Of a stretch of DNA of 64,000 bases, positions 1-11,545 are shown piece by piece. The notes below the pieces were generated by a model, which was given only the letters and a program-made list of their open reading frames with translations, made no database searches and was not told where the DNA came from. This DNA is from Clavaria fumosa (Eukaryota > Basidiomycota > Agaricomycetes > Agaricales > Clavariaceae): assembly GCA_951802425.1 (NCBI GenBank), contig OX637798.1, forward strand, positions 992,001-1,056,000, in the 5' to 3' direction. The position numbers were made by a program, and so were the translations under genes. Positions within the stretch are counted from its first letter, which is position 1. Each line of letters opens with the position of its first letter.

Positions 1-120
1 AAGCAAGCTCCACAGAAGGTACAGCCTGGAGTTGGCTCTCCAAAACTGCCTTTGAAGTCGGGTGCAATTGTGCCACTTGATACGGAGTGGGAAAACTGAC
101 TGTCCTAGACACTGTGTACT

Positions 121-230
121 GTACTTCACCGTACTTCACTGTATTTCACTGTATTTCACTGTATTTCACTGTATTTCACTGTATTTCACTGTATTTCACT
201 GTATTTCACTGTATTTCACTGTATTTCACC
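121..230. repeat. 10-bp tandem repeat, 11 units
   Basis: Eleven direct units of GTAYTTCACY run without a break. The first unit (GTACTTCACC) and the last differ slightly from the core GTATTTCACT. All three frames stay open across it only because the unit lacks stops; I do not read it as coding. It is followed by an 11-bp inverted repeat (AGCAAATTTGC .. GCAAATTTGCT, about 231-266). Positions 1-120 hold nothing I recognise. Confidence 0.95.
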
Positions 231-272
231 AGCAAATTTGCGCAAAATAGATCTGGGCAAATTTGCTCTTAT

Positions 273-2047
273 TCACTCAAGGTGAATTAGGGTATTGAGC
301 TTGGGCAGGCAAATTTCCCAGTGAAATAGGTGGCACAAGCTATTTCCCGGAACACTACCGCCGAGGCACTCGAGGTAGCCAAAGCCCCGGGCGAACTCGT
401 CGTAGGCGGCGTGGTCAGCATCAGAAGCAGGACAATCTGAAACGGACAATTTCTCCTTGACAACAGCTGGCGTTGCGACAGGTGTGGAATTTTCCATGCC
501 ATACCGTGTGAGAAGTGCCTGAATATATGCCGTCTGGTCCAATCGGATCGTGTGGGCCATGCGGTCGCGACGGACCCGAATTCCTAGAATGTGTTTCAGC
601 TCACCCAAGTCGGTAAGTTGAAAGACTTTTCCCAGCTCCGTCTTAAACCACTTCACATCACAGACATCCGCCGCCGCGACCACCATATCGTCGACATACA
701 CCAGTACAAGTATCTTCACCTTCCTCTCCTCTCGTTTCACGTACAAACAGTCATCTGCCGTCCCGCTGGCGAAGCCCAATCGTTTCATGGTCTCGCCTAG
801 CTTTATTTTCCATTGTCTCCCAGCTTGCTTGAGGCCGTAGAGCGGTCTCCGCAAGCGCCAGACTCGCCAGTCCTTTTCATTTGTACGTGTTCCGTCTGGT
901 GGATCCAGGTAGATTTCTTCGCTCAAGTCACCTCGCAGATACGCCCCGACGACATCGACCTGGTGGAGGGTCCAGTCCTCCCTCGCAGCCATAGACAGAA
1001 GGGCTCGGAGCGTCGACAGATGTGCGACGGATGCGAACATCGCCTCGAAGTCTTGACCTGGAACCTGTGAGAATCCCTTCGCTACTATCCTAGCCTTGTA
1101 TCTGACCACCTTTCCGTCGCCGTCCCTCTTCGTTTGAAAGACTATGCGGCTTCCGACTGCTTTGCGGCCGTCTGGAACCTTGGATACCCACTCAAAGGTC
1201 CCTGAAGAACGAAGCTGTTCGAGCTCGGCCTCGATTGCCTTCTCCCACTCTTTAGCCTGACCAGTCTTCATCGCCTCTTTGTAAGTGCGAGGATTGCCGT
1301 CCGTGACGACGAACGCTTGATGAACGCCCTCCCTAACAGCTTCTTCATATTCCTCCGTGGTCGCTTCTTCCCCAAAACGAACCGGTGGACGACGTTGGCG
1401 TCTGGACGGCTCTCGACGAGGTGCTGCATCTTCCTTGGGTCCAGTAGGTGTAACCACATCCTCCACAACATCATCTGATCCTTCTCCTTCAGCAGTAGAG
1501 AGGGGGTCGCTAGTCGTACCCGCATCGTCGCGCTTTGTTGCCTCCGGAACGTCACTCGGCGGTCGTGGGTCGATCCCTTCGATAATGGCTAAGTCTGTTG
1601 GGGGGAGATCTTCAACAAAACGGACGTCGCGTGAGGTGATTAGTGTTTTAGTTTCCAAATCCTCTAAACGATACCCTTTCGTCTCATCTGCCCACCATCC
1701 TAGTAGTCTACACTTCACAGACGTGGCTTCGAGCTTCCCACCGCGTACCTTCTTCGGAATGTTGGCATATGCGACGGAGCCGAAGATCCGAAGGTGAGAT
1801 ATGTCAGGTTTTCGCCCGTTCCATGCCTCATACGGTACCATCCCAGGCAGAGCAGACGTCGGCGAGAGGTTTCTGATATGTGCCGCGTACGCCAGGGCCT
1901 CGCCCCAGTAACGTAGATCCATACCTGATGAATGCAACATACATCTTACCATCTCGAAGTACGTCGCTATCGTTCGCTCGGCGATTCCATTTTGCTCAGG
2001 TCCATAGGGAACAGTCGTCTCGTGTATTATTCCATTCTTTTTGCAGA
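273..2047 (-). pseudogene. Copia Integrase end and reverse transcriptase
   Basis: This continues the copia polyprotein after the insertion. The third catalytic Glu region (GPEQNGIAERT) is read just inside 2047. An acidic/proline linker follows, then the RVT_2 reverse transcriptase with ARIVAKGFSQ, the palm motif QVDVVGAYLRG and the catalytic box YVDDMVV. Both active-site aspartates are present. The last 35 or so codons do not resemble copia and no RNase H follows, so the element is truncated at its 3' end. Upstream of 273 only the tandem repeat is seen. Confidence 0.85.
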
Positions 2048-2052
2048 GTTCC

Positions 2053-4292
2053 TGTTAGGGATGGGAGTAATCCCATAGTCAGAGTGCAGAGTATCTGGTG
2101 CATAGCCTACAATCATCCACCATTGTGGCTAGTCATCAGTGGAACCTCTTGGAACACAGTTCTATGTTCTAAGATAAGTGGTTTGGGAGAAGCATTAGCA
2201 ATGGTGCTTCATTGACAAAGCACATTACCTGCCACATCCCTCTGTATTGCCTATAGGATCACTCTTATGTCACCAGAGTGATTCTGTGGTTCTAGGTGAT
2301 CTCTGACAAGTCCCATTGACAGAATAATTCCTTACTCTTATTGTGGATAAGAGTAAATATGCAAACATTACACAAAGCTATGCAAATCTCATTGCATAAT
2401 TGCATAGGCATATAAAGGATATATTGTAAGGATGTCATGTTAATACTTTCAGGGTTTCAGTATGTATGCCCCTCAAAGTGGAGACATTGCATGTAGCATC
2501 CCTATAGTCAAATCATTATATCCACCTATGAAACTGTTCTATTGTACCATGTAGCATATAGGTGTATGCCTACATTTATTGTCTATATGTGTACAAAGTT
2601 TCATGGGAAAGCAACAGGAACTGGCTGAGATATTTACAAAAGGAATTATTGTAAATATTGCACCAAAAGTGCGAACTGTTATAGCATGCCAAGTTCCTGT
2701 TCAACTATTCTGCATATAGTATCAAACTATGGTTATATTTTATCTCTACCTATGTGCAAAGTTTCATGAGGATTGGTTGAGAACTCATGGAGTTATTCAC
2801 AGTTTGGTAAAACTTGTTGACAGTCAAAGTGCTGTACCTGCCTAGTTGGGACAGTCATCCAGAGTCTTAGTCATCCATCCATCCTAAAGGGGGATGAATT
2901 TAACAGGGAGACCATATCTAGAAATTATTACTTAAGCAGGAGTGCTTAGATAATTGTTTATCCCTGTTGTATCCCAAAGGGCAAAGCCCTCTAGAGCCAA
3001 AACACCTTTTAGGGATGCAGAGAGCAAGCCAGAGCGACAAAATTGCCTAATTAGGAAGGTTTAAGCGGAGTTTGAACTTTAAAATCAAACCTTCGGTTTT
3101 GAAGACTCTTTCCAGACTGACTCAGAGGCCCACACACTGATTGGGAATACCTAATAATAGTTTTACTGTATCAGGCCAATGCACAGCCTCCTCTGAGTCA
3201 CTCCAGCACAGTCTAGACTGTTTTGGATGAACCCAAATAAAGGAAATGACTCCATCTGACTCATTCTGACTCATTCTCTCAAAAACTCGAGTTGGGGAGA
3301 GGATAAAAATAGTAAATACTTATATGGCAAGAGTACATGCCTTATGCGATTATCTGAGTATTTTATTATGATTTTATATGCAATATTTGGCCATGTATCT
3401 CGAAATTACTGTATTTAGTAGATAGGCTTGAAACAATATAAATAGGCCACTGAAGGACATGTTCAGTAGCACCTACTTGACCCCAGAAACTGCCTGATCA
3501 CCTTAGTAAGCTGAAGCTAAGAGCCAGCATCACTCCATAAGGAGTTATGAATATATTTGTCCCACTGATGTCTGAATACCAGTGTGGACAAATAACTGAT
3601 TATCTCATCAATGCCTTAGGCTGGTGCGATGATTTGATTATGTAAGCGTAGCCAGGCTATAGGGCTAGTGACTGAGTATCTAGTCACGCCGAAAGCTTAT
3701 GTAATGCATGTGCAACGAATATTTTCGTGCTTAGGTAATTTTACTGTGTTGTAACTGATGTTTTACTTTGTATTACAGGTATTAGATATAAATGTTTTAT
3801 ATCTAAGGAAGTAATAGGAATTAGGTTAAGGTGTAAGAGAGTGAAAGGGAGATAGGATAGAGAGGGTATCAGAGATTTAATGTTGGAAGGATCTCCTATC
3901 CCATTGGAGAGATATGAATATTGTCATAGTACAGTATTCATATGAATAGACTTAAGTATTTAATAACTCATTATTGGTTGAATATTAAAGCAAGGTGTAA
4001 GAGGATGAAATAGTCGAGATGACTATGGGGATCCTTTGGTCAATTACCCTTGTTTGAGATATTGATGCTTGAGTCACTATAGAATATTTCTATTTGCTGC
4101 CCACATTAGCAATGCCTTGTAGACAATATTAAGGTTATCTTAGTATCTGTTTACAGGAAGGTGTGCAACCAGAAGCTCAATTGGGACATTGAGCTTGCCT
4201 AGTAATAATATTTGAGGTTCCTATTAGGGTTAACTTCAGTTTCCCTTACTTAAATATTATTATTCACAGGTAGCAAACCTGGTTCCATAACA
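2053..4292. mobile_element. 2.24-kb TG..CA element (long solo LTR or non-autonomous LTR element), family P copy 1
   Basis: The boundaries are exact. The copia integrase is interrupted by a segment starting TGTTAGGGATGG and ending TTCCATAACA, flanked by 5-bp duplications GTTCC (2048-2052, 4293-4297). TG..CA ends, short TGTTA/TAACA inverted termini and a 5-bp TSD are LTR-retrotransposon hallmarks. No ORF of note lies inside, and no pair of internal LTRs was found, so a solo LTR of unusual length or a gutted element are both possible. AT-rich. Two similar blocks around CAAAGTTTCATG occur at about 2595 and 2758. The terminal 1.1 kb is related to 39593-40690. Confidence 0.85.
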
Positions 4293-4297
4293 GTTCC

Positions 4298-6093
4298 TCT
4301 ACTTTGTCGTTGACGAGTTCGGTTCCATTGTCGGTACGTAGTTTCTTTAGTTTTCGTCCGGACTGTCTTTCTAACATCGCTATTACCTCCTTCAGCGCGG
4401 CTGGGGCCTCGTCCTTGCTCTTCAATAGGCGGACAATCCCGTATCGCGAGCTCACCTCGACGGTGATGAGGGCATATCGCATGCCGGACCATGTCTCGAC
4501 CTTCATCGGTCCAGTGAGGTCGGCAGCAACAAGGTCCATCTGTTCGTATCGTGTCTGACTTATCTTCGGCAGCGGCAATCGGTGGGACTTACCGATCGCA
4601 CACCCCTCGCACACTCAGTCGTGGTCGCTAGACGAAATGGTAAGTCCGTGTACCATCCCCCTTCGTGAAAGCTCGCGAATCCCTTCCAGATGTAGGTGCC
4701 CCATCCGCCGGTGCCACATTCGCATACTCGCGCCTGAGGAGGTCGCGAAGGCGGCTTCGGTGGCCGTCTCGGCCTTCGCGTGCATGCAGTCCACTCGGTA
4801 CAGTCCGTCTCTCAGCTGTCCATGCATCAACTCATCCTTTCCCAGCATCACAACCAACCCAGTCTCTGTGCTTCGGTACTGCGCCCCTTCTCGTTGGAGC
4901 GCGCCTAAGCTGACCAAATTCATAGCCAACTTCGGAGCGTGCATAACCTTGTGTAGGGTGACTGTCCTGTGTCCTTTGGGGAGCTTGACTCTTAGGCGGA
5001 CGCTGCCTATGCCCTCGACAGGTACGTCTCTCGCATCCCCAACCGATATTGTTTGGTTTGACGCAGTAGAGTAGGACATGAAGTATGACCTGTCGCAGAA
5101 CATGTGGCCGGTCGCTCCGCAATCGAGTATGACGCCAGCCACGGCCTGCGATCCAGCAGCCAGGTAGACTCGGCCCACCTCGCGATCGCCAAGGTCTTGA
5201 CTCCCACTGACGGCCGTGTTAGCCGATCCGCCAGGTGCATCATGTTTCTTTTCATCAGCCTCTCGTCGTGGGCACTCATTCGCCCAATGTCCCTTGCCTT
5301 TGCAGTAACGGCATTCGTCCTCTGGTTGGGGGCCACGTCCTCCGGATGCTCCCTGGCCCCTCCCTCGTCCTCGCTGGTTGCCGCCACGGCCTCGTCCTCG
5401 ACCGCGGGTGCCGGTTGCCTGGAAGGCCGTCTGGCTCCCGGCCTTCTCCTGGGCGCGTCTGTTTGCTTCGGCCTGTAGCCTCGTGCTAACGATGTCGGGG
5501 GTAAGTCTATCACTGTGAATCAGCTGCACTGTGATTAACTCCCAAGACGGTGTCTCTGGTAGGGACAAGATCATCGCCTGCGACATCTGGGAGTCATCCA
5601 CGGTCCCTCCAGATTGGACAATCCGTTGTCGTAGGTTCAGTAGCGTAGCGATATGATCTTCCATAGACGTTCCGTCGACGTATTTCTTCGTGTATAGCTC
5701 TTTCAAGTAGTAGTAGGCATTCGTAGATTGTTTATTGGTTTGGTGGATCGTCTTCCAAGTGTCCCACATCTCGACTGCGGTCTTGCAGTCCGAGACGTGC
5801 GGCCACTGTGACTCGTCGGTCGATCCGTACATCAGGCCTTGCGCGGCTTCATCTTTAGCCTCCCATTCGTCTATGAGGGCTTCGACTCGTGCAATCTCTT
5901 CTGCGCTTGGGGCCGGTCCTCCGGGGGCAGCAACTGGGCTATTCGGGCGGGTTTCTTTTCCTTTCACTAATGCCCACAGGTATTTTGACTGTAATGCGGA
6001 GCGCATGTGAATGGCCCAAGTAGCATAGTTCTGTCCGTTCAACTTTGTAAACCGGAGGGAGTCCATCTCTGTCAGGCCCTGCGCGGGTCTCAT
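4298..6093 (-). pseudogene. Copia Gag-Protease-Integrase, 5' part
   Basis: The 492-codon ORF starts at 6093. Residues about 1-215 resemble the copia Gag (UBN2-type) domain. A glycine/arginine-rich linker is followed by a zinc knuckle (CRYCKGKGHWANEC) near residue 265. The aspartic protease motif is DCGATGH near 325. The pre-integrase motif WHRRMGHL is near 460. TGA at 4615-4617 interrupts just before CEGCAIGK, the second half of the HHCC integrase zinc finger; the frame then continues through the first two catalytic acidic positions (DLTGPM and TDNGTE) to the insertion. CGA to TGA decay is the simplest explanation of the stop. The ATG is preceded by a leader, not by an upstream frame. Confidence 0.85.
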
Positions 6094-6109
6094 AATCTCT
6101 CAGCAGCGC

Positions 6110-6221
6110 AACTCTGGAGTTCGCGCGAGAGCGGTAACGCGTATGTTGTTAGTACTATGTAGTGCGAAGTGTTACAAGATAATACAGACCTGGAGTTCGC
6201 GCGAGAGCGGTAACGCGTGAA
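6110..6221. repeat. Direct repeat in copia leader
   Basis: A block of about 26 bp (GGAGTTCGCGCGAGAGCGGT then AACGCGT) occurs at about 6110-6137 and 6193-6220. The second copy reads into CGCGTGAACTCC, so it also forms an inverted repeat with itself. It lies directly upstream of the copia gag ATG and may be part of the 5' LTR/leader. Positions 6222-6561 show no gene; the stretch just before 6562 (TTCAGGGGGAG) looks like a polypurine tract. Confidence 0.6.
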
Positions 6222-6711
6222 CTCCTGGTAAACTATCGCAGCAGTACTTAAGGCAAGACGAACACTACGAAGCAAGAGTCTAAAGGTTAAATGAATCAAA
6301 GTACAAAGAAGGGCCGGACAAGAGAAGAGCGGCGGGAGAACCACGGATCCGAGTGAGTCGGAACGAGGCATCTGGGTATGCTCTTCGTCAACCACCCACT
6401 GCGCTGCTGCCCACCAATACGTTCACCGCTATGTTTGTGGATGCAACCGAGATGCGCTGACATGCCACGCAATCCTCCAGGGACAAGAGGAGGCGTCATC
6501 GACCTCCCACTGTCACCACTACCTCGACTTAGTTGCTTGTAGCTCTAGGCTTCAGGGGGAGTGTTGGAAATTGAAGCCAATAGCTAAAATGCCTTGTCGA
6601 TTGCACCATACTATGTCATCATTACTTGTACCACTAGCATAAGTCCCTCATGTAGCACTGCATAGCATAGCCACATAGGATCATGTATTTAAGTAGCAGG
6701 AATGGGACTGG

Positions 6712-8271
6712 CACTGTAGGCCCCAAGTTGGGTGAAAATCACCACACAAAGAACCCTGAATTGTGGTGAATATCAATGGTTTCCTAAGTGAAAATCACCA
6801 TGATGAGTTGATAATCAAGTGTTTATTGGGTACAAAGAATGGGTGATTTTCACTACTTTTATGTCTGAATTCACCCACTGTTTTTTGGGTGAATATCACT
6901 ACAATACAAGTGTATTTTAAGCTGATCTCTAATAGGTGAATTTCACTCTATCATTGGTGCCTTTTAAGCTGATCTAATAGGTGAATTTCATGTTAGTTTT
7001 TGGGTCATCTTAGCCATAATCTTAGGTGTTTTTCACTATCTTTCACCACAAGAAATTGCACAAAATTAATTTATTGCTGATATCTTGAAACTGTATTGGT
7101 TGATAATCAGGTAAATGAAATGGGTTATTTTTGGCACATATATGACCAAACTCACCTGCTGCTCTCCAGGTGAATGTCACTGCTATCAGGCACATTTCAA
7201 CTTGATATTTTAGGTGGATTCTACATACTTTCAGTGATTTTAACTCTATCTCCAAGTGTTTTTTTAGCCTGTAAATTATGCACTCAGTGGGAGTTGAACC
7301 CAAGCACTCATGGAATTAGACTCAACCCACAACTGCTGTGTTATCCATTACACTACAGTCCCCATCTAGACAATAAGATTTTGTGGCTTAATGTCACTCA
7401 AATTGAGAGGTGTGTCACTCAATATCCTCCAGTTTAATATCACTTAGATTGAGAGGTGTATTGTATCACTCAAAGTCCTCCAGTTTAATCACTTAAATTG
7501 AGGGAGTATATTGTATCACTCAATATCTTCCAGTTTAATATCACTTAAATTAAGGGGTGTATTATATCACTCAATATCCTCCAGTTCAATATCACTCAAA
7601 TTAAATGGGTGTATTGTATCACTCAATATCTTCCAGTTTAATATCACTCAAATTAAAGGGGTGTATTGTATCACTCAATGTCCTTCAGTTTAATATCACT
7701 CAAATTGAGAGGTGTGTTATATCACTCAATATCCTCCAGTTTAATATCACTCAAGTTGAGAGGTGTATTGTATCACTTGATATCCTGCAGTTTGTAATCA
7801 CTCAAATTAAGGGGGTATATTGTATCACTCAATATCCTCCAGTTAATCACCTGTCACCTATTTTTTGGGTGAAAGTCATAAACCATCTGACCAGATGGTG
7901 CTATTGAGTCCATAGTAGAGCCTGTTTGCTTAAGCTCTTTGATCCTGCTCAGTCATTAGATTAGATTGTAGCAATAACCCAATATCCTTGGTTTAATATC
8001 ACTCAAATCAGGGGGTGTATTATATAACTCAATCTCATCATGTTGAATTTCCCTTGATTTCAAGAGTGTTTTGCACAATCCAATATCCTCCAGTTGAATA
8101 TCACCCAAATTGAGGGGTGTATTATATAACTCAATCTTATCTAGTGAATATCCCTTGATTTTGATGGTGATTAGAAATTACCCATCACCTGTTTTGCACT
8201 GATTTTTGGGTGAAAGTCATAAATCATCTGACCAGATGGTGATAATAACCTGCTATTGGGTCCATAGTGCA
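6712..8271. mobile_element. CACTA-like non-autonomous DNA transposon
   Basis: Inserted in LTR copy 1, with a 3-bp duplication TGG (6709-6711 and 8272-8274); the uninterrupted copy at 8920 shows the empty site. The left end reads CACTGTAGGCCCCAA. The reverse complement of the right end reads CACTATGGACCCAATA, after two extra bases. Both ends are crowded with short repeats of the type GGTGAAAATCACC / GGTGAATATCAC in both orientations, as in the subterminal regions of CACTA (EnSpm) elements. No transposase ORF. The right terminus is duplicated internally at about 7855-7912. Confidence 0.6.
7386..7850. repeat. Tandem array, about 9 x 51 bp
   Basis: Units read roughly TTTAATATCACTCAAATTGA then GAGGTGTATTGTATCACTCAATATCCTCCAG. 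Nine units diverge by a few bases each; two more degenerate units occur at about 7981-8060 and 8085-8170. The array lies inside the CACTA-like element and looks like an expansion of its subterminal motif. ORFs across it are repeat artefacts. Confidence 0.85.
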
Positions 8272-8403
8272 TGGACGCCCCATCGGTTTGTTGCCCAATA
8301 CACCAAGTATCCCCTTCACTGTTGGATCCCTCTCTAGTATCCACATCATCCTCGCTCCTTATGAGGGGTGCCCTACAAACCAACTCAAACCACAAATTCT
8401 ACA

Positions 8404-8919
8404 GAACCACCACCAGTGCTGTCTTCACTTTGCTCAAGCAGCAGGCATCTTTGTCAATGCTGTTGTTGCAGGTGCTGCCTCAGTTGTCACACCCCTTGTT
8501 TCAAAGCAGCCATACCATTAGTGATGTACAGGGCCCAGCTCAAAGACCTGAAGCCCAGGCTGCTGAGCCCTTGAAGCCTGAGCTGAGCTGGGCCTTACTG
8601 ATGGCTTTGTTGGGCTCAGGGCTCAGCTTATATCATCAGAAGCCCTGAGCCAAGCCCTGGAGCCATGGCTTTGATGTGACATGTTGTGATGCATATGTAG
8701 TGCTGTGCAAGGCCCAGCTTGAAGCCCCGAGGCCCCAGCTGCTGAGCCCTGGGAGCCCAAGCCGAGCTGGGCTGTTGATGCAGGCTTGTGGGGCTCAAGG
8801 GCCCAGCTCAAGCTACAAAAAGCCTGAGCCAAGCCATCAAGTCCCGGCTTGAACTTCTGTGGGAATCACCATCAGCAAGTGCCATAACTGTCTCAAACCA
8901 GACATTGTTGAGGCTTTAC
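8404..8919. repeat. Palindromic AGCCC/GGGCT-rich segment with hAT-like ends
   Basis: No gene. At 8519 the sequence TAGTGATGTACAGG starts like the terminal repeat of the MITE at 41520, and at 8698 a second start TAGTGCTGTGCAAGG is seen. Between and after them are long imperfect inverted repeats of GGGCTCAG / CTGAGCCC. No matching right end or 8-bp duplication was found, so these are probably truncated hAT-type MITEs. Confidence 0.4.
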
Positions 8920-9187
8920 TGTTGGAAATTGAAGCCAATAGCTAAAATGCCTCACATATTATGTCACATTGCTTGTACCACTAGCATAAATCCCTCATGT
9001 AGCACTGCAGTAGCATAGCCACATAGGATTGTGTATTTAAGTAGCAGAGATGGGACTGAATGCCCCATCAGTTTGTGACTAATACACCAAGTATCCCCTA
9101 CACTGTCGGATCCCTTCTTAGTATCCTCATCATCCTTGCTCACTCCAAGGGGTGCCCCACAAACTGACTTGAACCATAAATTCTATA
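8920..9187 (+). mobile_element. Solo LTR, family A copy 2
   Basis: 268 bp, starting TGTTGGAAATTG and ending AAATTCTATA (copy 1 ends in canonical ACA, so the final CA has decayed to TA). Perfect 5-bp duplications TTTAC flank it (8915-8919, 9188-9192). The remaining 9193-9344 shows no gene and is best read as the left part of the gypsy F 3' LTR, into which B inserted. Confidence 0.8.
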
Positions 9188-9344
9188 TTTACAATTCCTC
9201 AAGTGTGTCACAGTCAATCCAGAGATTGAGGTTGATAGTTGCAGAAAGGTCACAAGAAGGTCACAAGAAGGTCACAATACTTCGTTTCCTAAAGCAGACT
9301 AGGGTTGGACTTGTAACAGAAAGGTGTGAACTAGAGAATATCAA

Positions 9345-10091
9345 TGTTACATCTATGTTGCAGGGGTTGGGCGGAGTAAAGTCCAGGCAGAAATAACAAA
9401 GTCCAGGCAGGAACAATAAAGTCCAGGAGAGAATAACAAGGTCCGGGTGTGGTGGAGCAAACCAGAGTTCGGGCAGAGTTGGACTTGGGTTCGGACGAGA
9501 CTTGGCGAACATATTGAAATGATGCCCTCTGTGGATCAGTGTCTCGGATTTCGGGAGAAGGCAGGAAACAGGTTTCAGACAATGCAGGAGTGGAATGTGA
9601 GTAGGCGGGGTTGATTATCAGACTGGCTAGACAAGGCCGTAATCTACGAGTACTTATACAAAAGTCCAGGGCGATGCTAGCAATGGAGATAACTCTGGTA
9701 CGACTACGGAATCAGTTCGTAGCTATGGAGAAATGTCCGGGAGTCAGGAAATAAACTAAACAACAGGACTACGAGACGGAGACGGAATCTGATTGGGACA
9801 AACGTTAAACTACTAACTATGATGTACAGATGTTTCCGGGAGTCCATCAAATTGTCCGGGCAATGGGTCCGGGGCAGGACCAGTTCCTGGTTGCCTGAGG
9901 CAACAGCAACTAGTGCAGACATCAGTTGGTGGCCCTTCAGGCACACTTCCTGATCCTGCGCTACATTGCGCAAGTAAAGTCCAGCACTCTGGACATAAGT
10001 CTGAGAGCCCAGAGTTGCGATCGGGGGTCCAGAGACCGCCAGAAAAGGCTGGAGAAGGCCGGAGAATAGTCCAGTTGGCACGGGCGTGACA
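9345..10091 (-). repeat. Gypsy B 3' LTR
   Basis: 747 bp, starting TGTCACGCCCG on the minus strand and ending AGATGTAACA. It is followed on the plus strand by the complement of a polypurine tract (GTATCTCCCTCTCAGGG). Differences from the 5' LTR are mostly CpG to TpG/CpA. Confidence 0.95.
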
Positions 10092-10300
10092 GTATCTCCC
10101 TCTCAGGGCTGAGCCCTTGAGGCCCTGGATCCGTTACTACCCCTGGACCAGATTGGGGCGTTTGGATCAAGGCGATTGCGATCCGAGGATGGAAATGGGA
10201 TCGGAGATTCGTCGGAGTTCGAAATCCATGGCCAGGTATATAATCCAGGGCATCAATCCACCACCGGTCCCATCTCCTTAGACCTGAACCACCACCAGGC

Positions 10301-11479
10301 ATGGCTGAAGAAGACACCGAGTACGAAGTCCAACTCCGGAAACTCCAGGTGGAGATGGAGGCATTGCAGGCGAACAAGGCATGGAGGGAGAAGGAGGCGG
10401 TGGAGCGGAGGAGACGAGAGGAGGAGGAGGCGGAGATGAAACGGAGGGAGGAGGAGGCGGAGTGGAAATGACAGGAGGAGGAGGCAGAGACAAGACGGAA
10501 GGAGGAAGAGGCAGGGAAAAGAGCGCGGGAACGGAGGAAGGAGTTGGAGGCGGCGCAGGCCACAACGAAGCTGGTGGCCAGTGTGGAGGGGTCGGTAAAC
10601 CTCCAGGAGGTGGCGGAGAAGGCGGTGCGGGAGCAGAAGGAGGAGGAGGTGCGGAGGAAGCGCATGGCGGAGATTGCGGAGGCCCAGGGGACCTCTGCCG
10701 GAGTAACGTGCGAGCGTTGCTCCCAGAAAAAATTGGTAAGTTCTCGTGTCTCCGCCAGAGTTCGCGCTAAAGTCCGGGCCAGGAATGCAAATGGACAGGG
10801 CCGGCGAGAACTCAGAGTTGTGACAAGTGCCAGGAGAAGCAGGTCGGGTGCATGTGGCCGGGGAAGGTGAAGAGCAAAGGAAAGGGAAAGGACAAGGGAA
10901 AGCGGGTCGCGCATCGGGGGACAAAGTCCGATGCCATGGTGGAGTCGGACTTGGACCGGAGGTCGGAGATGGAGGCGGAGGGCGAACTGGAGGTGGAGGC
11001 GAGGCCGGCGAAGAAGCTCCGGGCCAAGGATTTTGAGCCGGACCTGGATCTCCAGTCAGCGAACTGGTTCCTCCGGGCCAATGTGGAGAAGAGTCATGAA
11101 GTCCGGCTGCACCGGAACACTGTGGTGAAGGGGATGGAGAAGATGACGAGGAGGCTGGAGGCGGCGATCGGGCAGGTGAGTCATTTCCAGGGCATCCGTG
11201 GAGTTTGGAACTGAACTCCGACAGCTCATCCCGGATTTTGTCGAGCACCTCAACATGAACAAGTTGCTCATGGAGAAGGAGCAACTTGTGCAGGATAACC
11301 AGATCCTGCGGAGGGTGCTGGAGCGACGAGATCCGGAGATGGCCCGGGCGGTGGAGCAGGAGATCGCACGCTCCCGTCAGTCTTTGCTGATGGATGTGCG
11401 GCCGGAGGTGGGAGATGGAGCAGAGCAGGAGATGGAGATGGAGGATGCGGAGGGGGAACTGGACTTAGGTCCGGTGTAA
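10301..11479 (+). CDS. Antisense gene of gypsy B: cysteine-cluster coiled-coil protein (one internal stop)
   Basis: Three exons, 10301-10735, 10816-11175 and 11225-11479, with GT..AG introns of 80 and 49 bp, give about 349 codons in one frame. Residues about 1-115 are Glu/Arg-rich coiled coil (EEEAEMKRREEEAE). A cluster C-x2-C-x6-C-x2-C-x6-C-x-W follows near 140-165; intron 1 falls inside it. A Lys-rich basic patch (KSKGKGKDKGKR) and further helical segments follow; the C-terminus is acidic. TGA at 10469-10471 breaks exon 1, probably decayed CGA. Function unknown; the cysteines suggest zinc binding. It starts 210 bp inside the 3' LTR and runs against pol. A gene of the same plan occurs in gypsy C. 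Confidence 0.7.
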
Positions 11480-11545
11480 ATTATGTCATATATATTTTTT
11501 GTTTGCGAATCGGATTTCTGTTGATCGGACTTTGTGTGAACTAAG

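Larger units (their letters stand above)
273..6093 (-). mobile_element. Ty1/Copia retrotransposon, decayed and split by an insertion
   Basis: Reading the minus strand gives the copia order Gag, zinc knuckle, protease, integrase, reverse transcriptase. The coding part is cut by a 2240-bp element at 2053-4292 with target duplication GTTCC; removing the insert and one TSD rejoins the integrase in frame. The 3' end is lost: the ORF leaves the conserved RT sequence near 350 and no RNase H or 3' LTR follows. A 5' LTR was not delimited. One in-frame TGA lies at 4615-4617. Confidence 0.9.
6562..8403 (+). mobile_element. Copia-type LTR, family A copy 1 (interrupted)
   Basis: It starts TGTTGGAAATTGAAGCC right after a polypurine tract and ends AAATTCTACA. 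It aligns with the solo LTR at 8920-9187 along its whole length once the 1.56-kb insert at 6712-8271 is removed. The PPT suggests this was the 3' LTR of a plus-strand element whose body is gone. Flanking 5-mers (GGGAG, GAACC) do not match, as expected for one LTR of a larger element. Confidence 0.7.

Noticed and set aside
1357..1797. 146-codon plus-strand ORF
   Set aside because: Shadow of the copia linker between integrase and RT on the minus strand.
7386..7850. Regular 51-bp repeats that might suggest a CRISPR array
   Set aside because: Units are directly adjacent and diverged, with no unique spacers, in a eukaryotic transposon.
8519..8919. A complete hAT element starting at TAGTGATGTACAGG
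   Set aside because: No matching right terminus and no repeat of the 8-mer CATACCAT downstream; treated as truncated.
10253..11284. 343-codon Ser/Pro/Leu-rich ORF on the minus strand
   Set aside because: It is the complement of the Glu/Arg-rich coiled-coil gene of gypsy B and crosses its introns; composition only.
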